Source of the DNA: Thermoleophilaceae bacterium | Lineage (GTDB): Bacteria; Actinomycetota; Thermoleophilia; Solirubrobacterales; Thermoleophilaceae | DNA: 64,000 nt | Reading direction: 5' to 3' | Assembly: GCA_019683805.1 (NCBI GenBank) | Contig: JADGHQ010000006.1 | Coordinates: forward strand, 1 to 64,000 | Part shown: in pieces, positions 24,413 through 32,940 of the stretch | How the letters are laid out: the number at the start of each line of letters is the position of its first letter | How positions within the stretch are numbered: the first letter of the stretch is position 1 | Position numbers and translations under genes: made by a program | The notes under the pieces: model-generated | The model's database searches: none | Seen by the model: the letters and a program-made list of their open reading frames with translations, nothing else | Told to the model about the DNA's origin: nothing

Positions 24413-26097
24413 GCCGGCTCCGGGACCGGGATCAGCGCGTGCACGCGCGTGCCGGTCGGGCTCGAACGCACCTCGAGCGTCCCCCCGACGATGCTCACGC
24501 GCTCGCGCATGCCCACGAGCCCGAAGCCCTGCTGAGCGGTGTGCGGAGCGAAGCCGTGACCGTCGTCCTCGACGATCACCTCGAGCCTGCCGTCGCGCCG
24601 GCCGATCGAGATGTGCACGTTCTCCGCGCGAGCGTGCTTGGCGACGTTCGTGAGCGCCTCCTGCACCACCCGGTAGACCGTGGTCTCGAGGTCGCCGTCG
24701 AGCCGCTCGTCCGGGCCGAGCTCGACGTGCTTCTCGATCGCCAGGCCGTTCACCGCCGCGACCCGCTCGGTGAGGTTGTCGAGCGCCGGCACGATCCCGT
24801 ACTCGTCGAGCGCGGCCGGCCGCAGCTCCGTGATGAGCGTGCGCAGGCTCTGGATCTCCTGCGCGATCTGCTCGGCGGCCTGCTCGAGCGCGGCCGCCAT
24901 GGCGGCCGGGTCGCCGGCCTTGCGCGCCGAGGAGACCAGGATCTGCAGCGCCGCGAGCGCCTGCAGCGTCTCGTCGTGCAGCTCGCGCGCCCAGCGGCGG
25001 CGCTCCTGCTCGGCCGCCGCGATGCTGTCGCGCAGCCGCGCCTCCTCGACGGAGCGCGCGGTCGCCACCGCGGTCGCCGCGCTGGCCGCGAAGGAGACGA
25101 GCAGCGACTCGTCGTCCGAGTCGAACACCGGGCCGTCGCCGAGGCGGTCGAACGCCGCGAGCACGCCGACCGCGCGCCCGCGGAACGTCATCGGCACGAT
25201 CAGCGCGAAGCGCGGCTGGCGCACGCCCAGCCGCTCGGGCGGCACCCGCAGCCGCGCAGGGTCGCGTATCAGCCGCGGCCGGCCGCTCCTCAGCACCTCG
25301 CCGGAGGTCGAGCCCGCGAGCGGGAGGCGGGCGCCGCGGCCCCCTTCCGCGACCTCGCCCGCAGCCGCGGAGGCCACGAGCTCGTCGTCCTCCAGCAGCA
25401 TGATCACGAGCGTCCTGGCGTCGAGCAGCGCACGGCCGCGCTTCACGATCAGCTCGAGCACCCGCTCGAGCGAGGTCTCGCCGCCGAGGGCGCGCGCGAT
25501 CGCCGTCGTCGCCTCGAGCCGCAGCACCGTCCGCTCGAGCTCGGCCCGCCGGCTCTCCACGTGCTCGTAGAGGCGGGCGTTCCCGATCGCGACCGAGGCC
25601 CACTCGGCGAGCACGGTCGCCACCTGCTCGTCGGCCTCGTCGAACTCGCCGCCCTCCTTCTCGGCGAGGTAGAGGTTGCCCCAGGCCTCTCCCCGCATGA
25701 GGATCGGCACGCCGAGGAACGTGCGCATGCGCGGATGGTGCGGCGGGAAGCCGTACGACGCCGGGTGCCCGGAGACGTCGGCGAGGCGCAGGGGGCGGCG
25801 ATCGTCGATCAGCACGCCGAGGACCCCCCGCCCCTGCGGCGGATCGCCGATCAGGCGGTGCAGCTCGGGGTCGATCCCCGCGGCGCGGAACTCCGCGAGC
25901 CCGCGGCGGCGCTCGTCGAGCACGCCGATCGCCGCGTAGCGGGCGCCAGTGAGCTCGCGCGCCACCTCCAGCAGCTCGTCGAGCAGCGACTCGAGATCGA
26001 GGTGCTCGACGAGCGCGCGCCCCGCGTCGAGCAGGCCGCGGAGTCGCTTCTCGTCGAGTCTCTGCCCGCTCGCGCCACCGGTCATGGCGAAAGCCAT
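24409..26097 (-). CDS. double-GAF sensor histidine kinase (HisKA_3 type)
   Basis: A 562-residue cytoplasmic sensor with GAF domains at about residues 35-180 and 205-350, a dimerisation/phosphoacceptor helix with ARELHDETLQAL (His374), and a HATPase with the N-box VVQEALTNVAKHA, EDDGHGF and GFGLVGMRERV. This is the DevS/LiaS-like class that pairs with NarL regulators, and the NarL gene directly converges with it. The GAF domains have no obvious haem or flavin ligand that I can assign. It begins 23 bases after a CBS-domain gene, which may add a nucleotide-sensing input. Confidence 0.9.
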   Translation of the reverse strand: MAFAMTGGASGQRLDEKRLRGLLDAGRALVEHLDLESLLDELLEVARELTGARYAAIGVLDERRRGLAEFRAAGIDPELHRLIGDPPQGRGVLGVLIDDRRPLRLADVSGHPASYGFPPHHPRMRTFLGVPILMRGEAWGNLYLAEKEGGEFDEADEQVATVLAEWASVAIGNARLYEHVESRRAELERTVLRLEATTAIARALGGETSLERVLELIVKRGRALLDARTLVIMLLEDDELVASAAAGEVAEGGRGARLPLAGSTSGEVLRSGRPRLIRDPARLRVPPERLGVRQPRFALIVPMTFRGRAVGVLAAFDRLGDGPVFDSDDESLLVSFAASAATAVATARSVEEARLRDSIAAAEQERRRWARELHDETLQALAALQILVSSARKAGDPAAMAAALEQAAEQIAQEIQSLRTLITELRPAALDEYGIVPALDNLTERVAAVNGLAIEKHVELGPDERLDGDLETTVYRVVQEALTNVAKHARAENVHISIGRRDGRLEVIVEDDGHGFAPHTAQQGFGLVGMRERVSIVGGTLEVRSSPTGTRVHALIPVPEPA

Positions 26098-26120
26098 TCA
26101 AGCAGCGGCGCGAAGCGGAG

Positions 26121-26603
26121 TCAGAGCTCGGCGCCCGCCACGGCGCGCACGAGGTCGAGCGAGGAGATCGCCCCCACCGGCCGCCCGGACCCCGGGTCGA
26201 CGACCAGCAGGCTGTCGACCCGCTCTGCGCTCATGAGGCGCGCCGCCTCTGCGAGGGGCGCGTCCGGCCCGATCGTCGCGACCCCGGTGGTGCCGAGGTC
26301 GCTCGCCACGGCGCTGCGGCCCTCCGCGGCGGCGCCCGCGACGTCGACGTCCGACACGACCGTCCAAGGCCCGCGGGGGCCCGACTCGTCGCGAACCACG
26401 AGGCAGCGCACCCCGTGGGACGCCATCATCTGCGCCAGCACGCGCAGCGGCGTGTCGGGAGGGCACGTGATCAGCCCCCGGCGCATCGCGTCGGCCACCA
26501 CGCCTTCGTGGAAGGGCGGCGGCGGCGGCCTGAACAGGCGGCTCTGGACGCTTCCTCCCTCGTGGACGGCCACGAGGCTCTCCTCCCTGCGTTCGTCCGG
26601 CAT
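26121..26603 (-). CDS. CBS-pair domain protein
   Basis: About 160 residues with two CBS motifs: VADAMRRGLITCPPDTPLRVLAQMMASHGVRCLVV...DVDVAG and VATIGPDAPLAEAARLMSAERVDSLLVVD...ISSLDLVRAV. CBS pairs bind adenosyl ligands such as AMP, ATP or SAM. The N-terminal 40 residues are disordered with a PPPPPF stretch. It lies upstream of the histidine kinase on the same strand and is probably co-transcribed, so it may tune that sensor. The start is uncertain: ATG 26603 is preferred, but a GTG at 26648 would add 15 residues. Confidence 0.8.
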   Translation of the reverse strand: MPDERREESLVAVHEGGSVQSRLFRPPPPPFHEGVVADAMRRGLITCPPDTPLRVLAQMMASHGVRCLVVRDESGPRGPWTVVSDVDVAGAAAEGRSAVASDLGTTGVATIGPDAPLAEAARLMSAERVDSLLVVDPGSGRPVGAISSLDLVRAVAGAEL

Positions 26604-26688
26604 GCGCCGAGCATCGGCGATGCGGCCGTCCGCGCACAGCGGAAGCACTACGCGAGCCGATCCGTAGCAAGCGCGGATCGAGCGCGCG

Positions 26689-27831
26689 TCAACCCGAGCC
26701 CGAGCCCGAGCCGTCGAGTCGCTCGAGGTAGGGGCCGAGCTCGCGCGCCACGACCTTCTCGCCGGCCGGCCAGGGCGGCTGCTCGTGCACCTCGGACTGG
26801 AACCCGGCAGGCCCCACGAGCCTCGCTGTCAGGTAGAGCGGCCGCCCGCCGGTGAGCAGCACGCCATCGATGCGCGGCGCGAAGGGCTCGAGCTCCGTCT
26901 CGACGCCGGCGAGGCGCGCGATCGCGGCGGCGGCGGCGTCCGCCTGCTGCGCGCCGATCCCGCCCTGCTTGACGGGCATGTCGGTGATGTCGCCGGCGGC
27001 GAACACGCGCCCGTCGGTGCCCGGCACGGCCGCGGTGTTGTCGACCGGGACGAATCCTCGCCCGCCCTTCGCCTCGAGCCCGGGGATGTCCGGACCGGAC
27101 ATGCGCGGCAGCGCGACGATGCGCTCCGGGTGGAGCGTGACGCCGTGAGGGAGCACGAGCAGCTCGCGCTTGGCGGGCACCGATGCGCGCGCGGAGACGA
27201 GCACCTCGATCCGCGCCTCTGCCAGGAGGCGGCTGACCGCCTCCGAGGCGCGCGAGCCGAACACCGCGAGCGGCGCCGGCTCCGGCGTGACGAAGTGGAG
27301 CGCGAGGTCGTCGACGCCCATGCTGTCGGCGCGGGCGCGCGCCATCAGGGCGAGCTCGTAGAGCGGCAGGGGCCAGAACGGGCCGTCGGGGATCACGAAC
27401 GCGACGCTGCGCGTGTAGCCGCGCTCGATGTCCTCCACGAGCCCGTGGAAAGGGGTCTCGCCGCCCTCGCCGGTGAAGAGCTGCGCGTGCTCGAACGGGG
27501 CCTCGAGCCGGGCGCCGACCGCGAGCAGGAGCGCGTCGTAGGGCTGCTCGCCGCCCTCCTGCGTGCGGACCACGCGCCGGGGGAGGTCGACCGCGGCGAG
27601 CGAGTCCCTCACCCAGCGCGCGCCGGCGTCGCGCGCGATGCGCTCGAACGGGTAGCGGCGCGCGTCGCCCGCCGCGAACGGCTCCCGCACCGCCAGCGGC
27701 CGGTACACGAGCTCGGCGCGCGGGGACACGACAGTCACCTCGAGCGCGTCCCCGGCCAGCCGCCGCAGCCGCAGCAGGGCCTCGCAGGCCGCTATGCCGC
27801 CGCCGCAGACCACCACCTGGAACTCGCTCAC
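26689..27831 (-). CDS. FAD-dependent pyridine nucleotide-disulphide-type oxidoreductase (SQR/NDH-2-like)
   Basis: A 380-residue flavoprotein with an N-terminal Rossmann motif VVVCGGGIAACEALLRL, LVYRPLAVREPF, DALLLAVGAR, and a second FAD motif GRVFAAGDITDMPVKQGG near residue 280. The overall shape is of sulfide:quinone reductase or type II NADH dehydrogenase relatives, but redox-active cysteines of SQR are not seen, so the substrate is open. It ends in a Gly-Ser repeat tail encoded by GGGCTC repeats. The GTG start has a strong GGAGGTGA Shine-Dalgarno and a TACACT -10 box about 35 bases upstream. Confidence 0.8.
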   Translation of the reverse strand: MSEFQVVVCGGGIAACEALLRLRRLAGDALEVTVVSPRAELVYRPLAVREPFAAGDARRYPFERIARDAGARWVRDSLAAVDLPRRVVRTQEGGEQPYDALLLAVGARLEAPFEHAQLFTGEGGETPFHGLVEDIERGYTRSVAFVIPDGPFWPLPLYELALMARARADSMGVDDLALHFVTPEPAPLAVFGSRASEAVSRLLAEARIEVLVSARASVPAKRELLVLPHGVTLHPERIVALPRMSGPDIPGLEAKGGRGFVPVDNTAAVPGTDGRVFAAGDITDMPVKQGGIGAQQADAAAAAIARLAGVETELEPFAPRIDGVLLTGGRPLYLTARLVGPAGFQSEVHEQPPWPAGEKVVARELGPYLERLDGSGSGSG

Positions 27832-27865
27832 ACGATCACCTCCGCCGGGGCCGCGTCTGGCCGCC

Positions 27866-27871
27866 AGTGTA
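27866..27871 (-). promoter_or_regulatory. -10 box TACACT with conventional leader
   Basis: TACACT on the minus strand would give a leader of about 28 bases that carries GGAGGTGA before GTG 27831. Confidence 0.4.
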
Positions 27872-27912
27872 GGGGCCGCGGCGCGGGTGGCCGCCTCCCG
27901 ACGACTCGGCGG

Positions 27913-28269
27913 CTAGGCGCGTGTGCGCGCGAGCTGCCGCTGGAGCACGTTGCCGAGCAGCTTGATCACCGCGTTGTCGCCGCTGATCCGCACCTGGCCG
28001 CGCTCGTAGGCATCGACCCACTGGCGCAGCGTGGCGTCCTCGGCCAAGCGGTTGAAGTCGCGGCGGTCGATCGAGATGTCGATGCGGGCGTCGCCCGCCG
28101 GGTCCTTCGTGATCTTCGGCCCCGGCACCTCGACGCGCCAGATCGGCGCGTCGCCGCGCGCGCGCAGCTCGAGCCGCGCGACCAGCTTGAGCCGCTGCAG
28201 CGCCGGCGCCTCCTGCACGAAGCGCGCGATCGCCTGGGCGATCTGTGTGCGTGTGTCCCCGGAGGACAA
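27913..28269 (-). CDS. SCP2-like small protein
   Basis: A 118-residue protein resembling SCP2 sterol-carrier folds: IWRVEVPGPKITKDPAGDARIDISIDRRDFNRLAED...GQVRISGDNAVIKLLGNVLQRQL, where the final amphipathic helix follows the GxVxIxGD strand. Such proteins bind lipids or acyl chains. The TTG start is inferred from a TAGGAT -10 box eight bases upstream. It sits directly downstream of the acyl-CoA dehydrogenase gene (23 bases), which fits a lipid-handling role, but it seems to have its own promoter. Confidence 0.7.
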   Translation of the reverse strand: MSSGDTRTQIAQAIARFVQEAPALQRLKLVARLELRARGDAPIWRVEVPGPKITKDPAGDARIDISIDRRDFNRLAEDATLRQWVDAYERGQVRISGDNAVIKLLGNVLQRQLARTRA

Positions 28270-28277
28270 CGCCCCCG

Positions 28278-28283
28278 ATCCTA
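28278..28283 (-). promoter_or_regulatory. -10 box TAGGAT, leaderless TTG start
   Basis: TAGGAT on the minus strand ends eight bases before TTG 28269, with no Shine-Dalgarno in between. Confidence 0.5.
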
Positions 28284-28291
28284 GTCCCCCG

Positions 28292-29500
28292 CTAGATCTT
28301 GTGCCGCTTGAGCAGCGTGCGGCCGATGACCATGCGCTGGATCTCGGAGGTGCCCTCGCCGATCAGCAGCAGCGGCGCGTCGCGGTAGAGCCGCTCGATC
28401 TCGTACTCCTTCGAGTAGCCGTAGCCGCCGTGGATGCGGAACGCCTCCTCGACGACCTCCTTGCCGGTCTCCGAGGCGAACAGCTTGGCCATGCCGGCCT
28501 CGAGGTCGGAGCGCTCGCCGGCGTCCTTCATGCGCGCTGCCTTGCGCGTGAGCAGCCGCGCCGCCTCGACCTTCGTCGCCATGTCGGCGAGCTTGAACTG
28601 GATCGCCTGGTGCTCGGCGATCGGCTTGCCGAAGGTCCTGCGCTCCTGCGAGTACTTGAGAGCGAGCTCGAGCGCGCGCTGGGCGATGCCGACGCCGCGC
28701 GCCGCGACATTCACGCGGCCGACCTCGAGCGCGTCCATCATCTGGCCGAAGCCCTTGTTGAGGCCCGCCTCCTCGCCGCCGAGCACGTTCTCGGCGGGAC
28801 AGCGGTAGTCCTCGAACACGAGCTCCGTGGACTCCACGCCCTTGTAGCCCATCTTCTTGATCTTGGGCGGGATCGTGAGGCCCTTGTAGGGGCCCTCGTT
28901 GACCTCCTTGCCGGGCTCCTTCTCGCAGATGAAGCAGGTCATGCCCTTGTAGGCCGGCTGCGCGTCGGGGTCGGACTTGGCGAGCAGGAACACGAGGCCC
29001 GAGCGCAGGCCGTTCGTAACCCACATCTTCTGGCCGTTGATGACCCAGTCGTCCCCGTCCTTGCGGGCGCGCGTCGAGATCGCCTGGACGTCCGAGCCGA
29101 GCCCGGGCTCCGACAGCGAGAAGGCGGCGCGGATCTCGCCCGTGGCCATCCGCGGGAGGTACTTCTGCCTCTGCTCGTCGGTGCCGAACTTCATCAGCAG
29201 GTAGGAGCCGATGAAGTGCGTGTTGACGATGCCGGAGATCGAGATCCAGCCGCGCGAGAGCTCCTCGACGATCATCGCGTAGGTGGTGAGGTCGAGCCCC
29301 ATCCCGCCGTACTCCTCGGGGATCGTCACGCCGAACAGGCCGAGCTCCTTCATCTGCTCGACCACCGCCTCGGGGAACTTGTCCTCCGCGTCGTGCTCCT
29401 CGGCGATCGGGATCACCTGCTCGTCGACGAACTGGCGCACCATCTCGGTGATCGCGCGCTGCTCGTCGGTCTGGTCGGAATAGGGCGTGGCGACTGCCAT
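28292..29500 (-). CDS. acyl-CoA dehydrogenase
   Basis: A 402-residue FAD enzyme of the acyl-CoA dehydrogenase family: AAFSLSEPGLGSDVQAISTRA (first signature), WVINGQKMWVTNG, QERRTFGKPIAEHQAIQFKLADM and IHGGYGYSKEYEIERLYRDAPLLLIGEGTSEIQR, where the catalytic Glu is expected near EIERLYRDA or in the GEGTSE region. It oxidises an acyl-CoA and passes electrons to ETF. The substrate may be a short branched or dicarboxyl-CoA, because its promoter carries the same operator as the malyl/citramalyl-CoA lyase locus 10 kb away. An AGGAG sequence seven bases before the ATG fixes the start. Confidence 0.92.
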   Translation of the reverse strand: MAVATPYSDQTDEQRAITEMVRQFVDEQVIPIAEEHDAEDKFPEAVVEQMKELGLFGVTIPEEYGGMGLDLTTYAMIVEELSRGWISISGIVNTHFIGSYLLMKFGTDEQRQKYLPRMATGEIRAAFSLSEPGLGSDVQAISTRARKDGDDWVINGQKMWVTNGLRSGLVFLLAKSDPDAQPAYKGMTCFICEKEPGKEVNEGPYKGLTIPPKIKKMGYKGVESTELVFEDYRCPAENVLGGEEAGLNKGFGQMMDALEVGRVNVAARGVGIAQRALELALKYSQERRTFGKPIAEHQAIQFKLADMATKVEAARLLTRKAARMKDAGERSDLEAGMAKLFASETGKEVVEEAFRIHGGYGYSKEYEIERLYRDAPLLLIGEGTSEIQRMVIGRTLLKRHKI

Positions 29501-29523
29501 TCGATCTCCTGCTCGACTTGCGT

Positions 29524-29542
29524 TGACTCGCGAGTCAGTCTA
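29524..29542 (-). promoter_or_regulatory. -10 box TAGACT with adjoining operator TGACTCGCGAGTCA
   Basis: On the minus strand a TAGACT -10 box (29542-29537) runs directly into the perfect 14-bp palindrome TGACTCGCGAGTCA (29524-29537), so a bound protein would cover the transcription start of the acyl-CoA dehydrogenase gene. The same core occurs at 19620-19633. Confidence 0.65.
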
Positions 29543-29616
29543 CCTGCGGCGAGGAGCGCGCCGACTGCCGGAATGCGCCTCCGTGGACATTGCGCGCGCC
29601 CTCGCCGCGCGCGACG

Positions 29617-31029
29617 ATGTGCGGGGTGACTCCGCTTCACACCCCTTGGGGATACTGGCTCGAGGAGGCCGGGCCCGTGCCGGCGGAGCCGCCGCTCGGC
29701 GGGGACCTGCGCGCGGACTTCGTGGTCGTGGGCGGCGGCTACACCGGCATGTGGACCGCCTGGTGGCTGACCGAGCAGGCGCCGGGCGCGAGCGTGGCGC
29801 TGCTCGAGGCAGAGCGCTGCGGGCACGGCCCCAGCGGGCGCAACGGGGGCTTCGCCACCTCGCTCTGGGACGAGCTCGCCGCGCTGCGCGAGCGCTTCGG
29901 CGCCGACGCCGCGCTGGCGGTCGCGCGCGCCTCGAGCGAGGCGGTGGACGCGATCGGCGCCTGGTGCGAGGGCCAGGGCGTGGACGCCTGGTACCGGCCC
30001 GCGCCGCACCTCGTCGTCTCGGCGGCGCCAGCGCAGGACGGCGCCTGGGACGAGGCGGTGCGCGCCTGCGCCGAGCTCGGCGAGCCCGACCGCTTCCGGG
30101 AGCTCAGCGCGGCGGAGGTGCGCGCCCGCTGCGACTCGCCGGTGTTCCGCGGCGGCGCGATCATGACCTCGGGGGCGACAGTGCAGCCGGCCCGGCTCGG
30201 GCTCGGGCTGCGGGCGAAGCTGATCGAGCGCGGCGTGCGGATCTTCGAGCGGACACCGGTGCGGCGGCTCGGCCCCGCGCCCGGGGGCGGGGTCGTCGCC
30301 GAGACGGACGGAGGCCGCATGCGCGCAGGCGCGGGCGTGATGGCGATCGGCGGCTCCGCCGTACTGGCGAGGCCCCTGCGGCGGCGGCTCACGGTCGCCT
30401 CGAGCCACATCGTCCTCACCGAGCCGGTGCCGGACGTACTCGAGAGCCTGGGCTGGACGGGCGGCGAGCCGATCGTCGACGCTCGCACGTTCCTGCACTA
30501 CTTCCGCACCACGCCCGACGGGCGCATCGCGTTCGGCTGGGCGGGCGGGCGGCTCGCCTACGGGGCGCGGCTGCGCGGGCGGATCGAGCTCGACCGGCGC
30601 GCCGTCGAGCAGGCGGCTCGCGACCTCGTGCGCACGTTCCCGCAGCTGCGCGGCCGCCGGATCACGCACGCCTGGGGCGGCCCGATCGACGTCTCCCCCA
30701 CCCACCTGCCGGCGATCGGCACGCTGCCCGGCGCGCAGGTGCACTACGCGGTGGGCTTCACCGGGAACGGCGTCGCGCCGTCGCACCTGGCCGGGCGCGT
30801 GCTCGCGTCACTCGCGCTCGACCGCCGCGACGAGCACACGCGCCTCGCCCTGGTCGAGCCCGATCCGGTGCGGGTGCCGCCCGAGCCGCTGCGCTGGGTG
30901 GGCGGCGAGCTCATCAGGGCCGCCACCCTGCGCAAGGAGGCCGCGGAGGAGCGCGGCGAGCGCCCGTCGCGGCTCGCCGCGCTGGTGGCCGGCGTGCCGC
31001 GCATGATCGGCGTCCACATCGGCCGCTAG
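29617..31029 (+). CDS. FAD-dependent amino-acid/amine oxidase (DAO family)
   Basis: A roughly 470-residue DAO-family flavoprotein: DFVVVGGGYTGMWTAWWLTEQAPGASVALLEAERCGHGPSGRNGGF is the FAD-binding start typical of gamma-glutamylputrescine oxidase-like (PuuB/OrdL) enzymes, and YAVGFTGNGVAPSHLAGRVLA the C-terminal FAD motif. It likely oxidises a secondary amine or D-amino acid, producing peroxide. The start is ATG 29617 or GTG 29626; the frame opens slightly earlier, but that part has no family similarity. Its TAG stop shares the CTAG at 31026-31029 with the stop of the convergent FemAB-like gene. Confidence 0.85.
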   Translation: MCGVTPLHTPWGYWLEEAGPVPAEPPLGGDLRADFVVVGGGYTGMWTAWWLTEQAPGASVALLEAERCGHGPSGRNGGFATSLWDELAALRERFGADAALAVARASSEAVDAIGAWCEGQGVDAWYRPAPHLVVSAAPAQDGAWDEAVRACAELGEPDRFRELSAAEVRARCDSPVFRGGAIMTSGATVQPARLGLGLRAKLIERGVRIFERTPVRRLGPAPGGGVVAETDGGRMRAGAGVMAIGGSAVLARPLRRRLTVASSHIVLTEPVPDVLESLGWTGGEPIVDARTFLHYFRTTPDGRIAFGWAGGRLAYGARLRGRIELDRRAVEQAARDLVRTFPQLRGRRITHAWGGPIDVSPTHLPAIGTLPGAQVHYAVGFTGNGVAPSHLAGRVLASLALDRRDEHTRLALVEPDPVRVPPEPLRWVGGELIRAATLRKEAAEERGERPSRLAALVAGVPRMIGVHIGR

Positions 31030-32159
31030 CGGCGCCGGTCCTCCCGCGCCGCGTCGCGGACGCGCTTGAGCGCGGGCCGCACGCTCGCGCGCCAGACATA
31101 GCGCGGCAGCGCGCCCCGGCCGCGCCAGGCGTGCACGCTCATGCGCCCCCGCGGCACGGCGCCCCAGCGGAGCTTGTAGGGGTCGGCCGTGCCGAGGAAG
31201 TCGAGCTCGCGCACCCCGTCGGCGATCGCGCTGCGGAGGATCTCTGCCTGGAGGACGACGCCCGGGGAGAAGCGCGCGAGCTCCTCGGCGAACGCGGTCT
31301 TCATCGCGGTGCCGCGACCCGCGATCACGACGTCCATGCTCCCCGCCACGAGCCGCCCGTCGAGCTCGAGTCGGTGCAGCCGCAGCCAGCCGCGCCGCGC
31401 CGCCGCGCGGGCGAAGCGCCTGTACATTCGCGCGAGCCGCTCGTCGCGGGCGATCGCCGTCCCCTTGCGCCCCTTCCACCCGGACGCCTCGAGCGCGAGG
31501 AACTCGGAGAGCGGGCCGTCGACGTCGCCCGAGCGGACGACGCGGAACTCGAGCCTGCCGAGCTTCTCGAGCTTGCGCCGCTTCGCATTGATCTCGCGGC
31601 GGAACTTGCCGCTCACGCCGGAGATGAGCTCGTCGTAGCTCGAGGGCAGCTCGAGGTGGGGGCTCGCGAACGGCTGCTCGACGGTGACGTGGTAGCCCGC
31701 GGTTGCGAGCGCGCCGGCGGCGTCCGCGGCGTCCGCGCGGTCGCCGCGCAGGAAGTCGAAGCGCACCCCGCGCGCGCCGGTCGCGGCGAGCCCTGCCCAC
31801 AGCCGCTCGCGGATCGCGTCCTGGGCGGCGAGCACGCCCCACTCGCCGGAGTGGGCGTTGGTGAGCGACTGGAGCCGGCCGCGCCTCAGCGCGCAGAAGG
31901 CGGCGCCGCGCAGCTCTCCGTGATCCCCGCGCGCCACCAGGCACAGCGGCTCCGCGTCGCCGAGCGCATCCCAGCAGGCGGCGAGCCACGGCGTGGTGAG
32001 GAACGGGCTCGCCCCTGCCTCGATGGCCAGGTCATCCCACCCCCCGGGCGCGTCGCGCTCGAAGTCGCGCACGTCGATGCTCGAGACCAGGATCCGGCGC
32101 GCCGGAGCCTGCTCGACGCGCGCCGGAATCTCGATGTGGTGCCTATCCTGAAGGGCCAT
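31026..32159 (-). CDS. FemAB-like GNAT acyltransferase, copy 4
   Basis: A 377-residue FemAB-like protein closely related to copy 3 (15488-16567). Shared blocks are SPFLTTPWLAACW, NAHSGEWGV, SGWKGRKGTAIA, RRGWLRLHRLELDG, FSPGVVLQAEIL and LDFLGTADPYKLRWG. It is some 15 kb from the main polysaccharide cluster and next to unrelated genes, so it is probably an outlying member of the same modification pathway. No -10 box is evident just upstream. The donor (acyl-CoA or aminoacyl-tRNA) cannot be told from sequence. Confidence 0.82.
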   Translation of the reverse strand: MALQDRHHIEIPARVEQAPARRILVSSIDVRDFERDAPGGWDDLAIEAGASPFLTTPWLAACWDALGDAEPLCLVARGDHGELRGAAFCALRRGRLQSLTNAHSGEWGVLAAQDAIRERLWAGLAATGARGVRFDFLRGDRADAADAAGALATAGYHVTVEQPFASPHLELPSSYDELISGVSGKFRREINAKRRKLEKLGRLEFRVVRSGDVDGPLSEFLALEASGWKGRKGTAIARDERLARMYRRFARAAARRGWLRLHRLELDGRLVAGSMDVVIAGRGTAMKTAFAEELARFSPGVVLQAEILRSAIADGVRELDFLGTADPYKLRWGAVPRGRMSVHAWRGRGALPRYVWRASVRPALKRVRDAAREDRRR

Positions 32160-32370
32160 CCAGCACTGAGATCGGCCAAGAAGCCGATGGCATTGAGCGA
32201 TTGCGCGGCGAGAAGCGCCGACCGAACGTCGCGGCGCCTCCCCGAGGGCCGGAACCTACCAGCGCGAGGTGATGACCTTCCTGCGCGCGTAGAACGAGGC
32301 GTCGGCCGAGCTCCGCGCCGGGCCGCGCCGCCGCCGCGGCGCCCGTCGAGCACGAGCCACGCGCGCTCCG
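32160..32370. other. intergenic stretch without recognised feature
   Basis: No gene, RNA or hairpin stands out in these 211 bases between the FemAB-like gene and the NlpC/P60 gene. A possible short minus-strand frame ending in FYARRKVITSRW was seen, but nothing supports it as coding. Confidence 0.4.
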
Positions 32371-32940
32371 CTACAGGCCCGCGGGGTGGCGCGCGCGGAA
32401 GCCCCGCGTGGGCCGCCTCACGTCCCAGCGCGGCCCGCTGCCCGGCTTCGCGCCGAGCCTGCGCGCGGTCGCAGTGCGGTAGCCGGTGTCGAACCGCAGC
32501 CCCGCGATCACCACGAACGCGTGGCCCCGGCTCGTGTAGACGGTGATCCACTTGCCGCGGCCGCGCTCTCCCCAGTGCATGAAGGCGCGCGAGTCGAGCG
32601 GCGAGTCGAGCAGCCCCGCGCCGTGGAGCGCGTAGCTGACGGCGCCCGAGCAGTCGTAGGCCGAGTCGTGGAAGCCGCGGCGGTGGCCGCCGCCGTACCG
32701 GTACGGCTTCGTGACGATCTCGTTGGCCGCGTCGATCGCCGCGACGACCTCTGGCGGCGCGTCGGCGGGCGGGATCGCGATGCCGTCGATCAGCTTCGCC
32801 TTGCCCGCCGGGCGGAACTGCGGGTCGGTCGGCGACACCCCGCCGTTGGCGGCTTGCGCGGAGGCGACGGCCGGCAGCATGAGCGCGAGCACGCACAGGG
32901 CTGCAACGACCGCAGGCGCTATGTGACGCGGCGTCGTCAA
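32371..32940 (-). CDS. secreted NlpC/P60-type peptidoglycan hydrolase
   Basis: A 189-residue exported protein: signal peptide at residues 1-30 (hydrophobic VVAALCVLALMLPAVASAQA), then a C-terminal NlpC/P60-like domain with the nucleophile Cys97 in YDCSGAVSYAL and His140 in RGHAFVVIAG. It should cleave cell-wall peptides. It is preceded by a c-di-AMP riboswitch, the classic control of wall hydrolases in actinobacteria. The TTG start at 32940 is supported by the position of the signal peptide and by a GAAAGAGA purine stretch just upstream, which is also the last strand of the riboswitch. Confidence 0.85.
   Translation of the reverse strand: MTTPRHIAPAVVAALCVLALMLPAVASAQAANGGVSPTDPQFRPAGKAKLIDGIAIPPADAPPEVVAAIDAANEIVTKPYRYGGGHRRGFHDSAYDCSGAVSYALHGAGLLDSPLDSRAFMHWGERGRGKWITVYTSRGHAFVVIAGLRFDTGYRTATARRLGAKPGSGPRWDVRRPTRGFRARHPAGL

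Noticed and set aside
32160-32370. A short minus-strand frame ending in FYARRKVITSRW, considered as a small gene or gene remnant
   Set aside because: No start signal, no similarity that I recognise, and only about 30 codons; kept as unexplained intergenic sequence.
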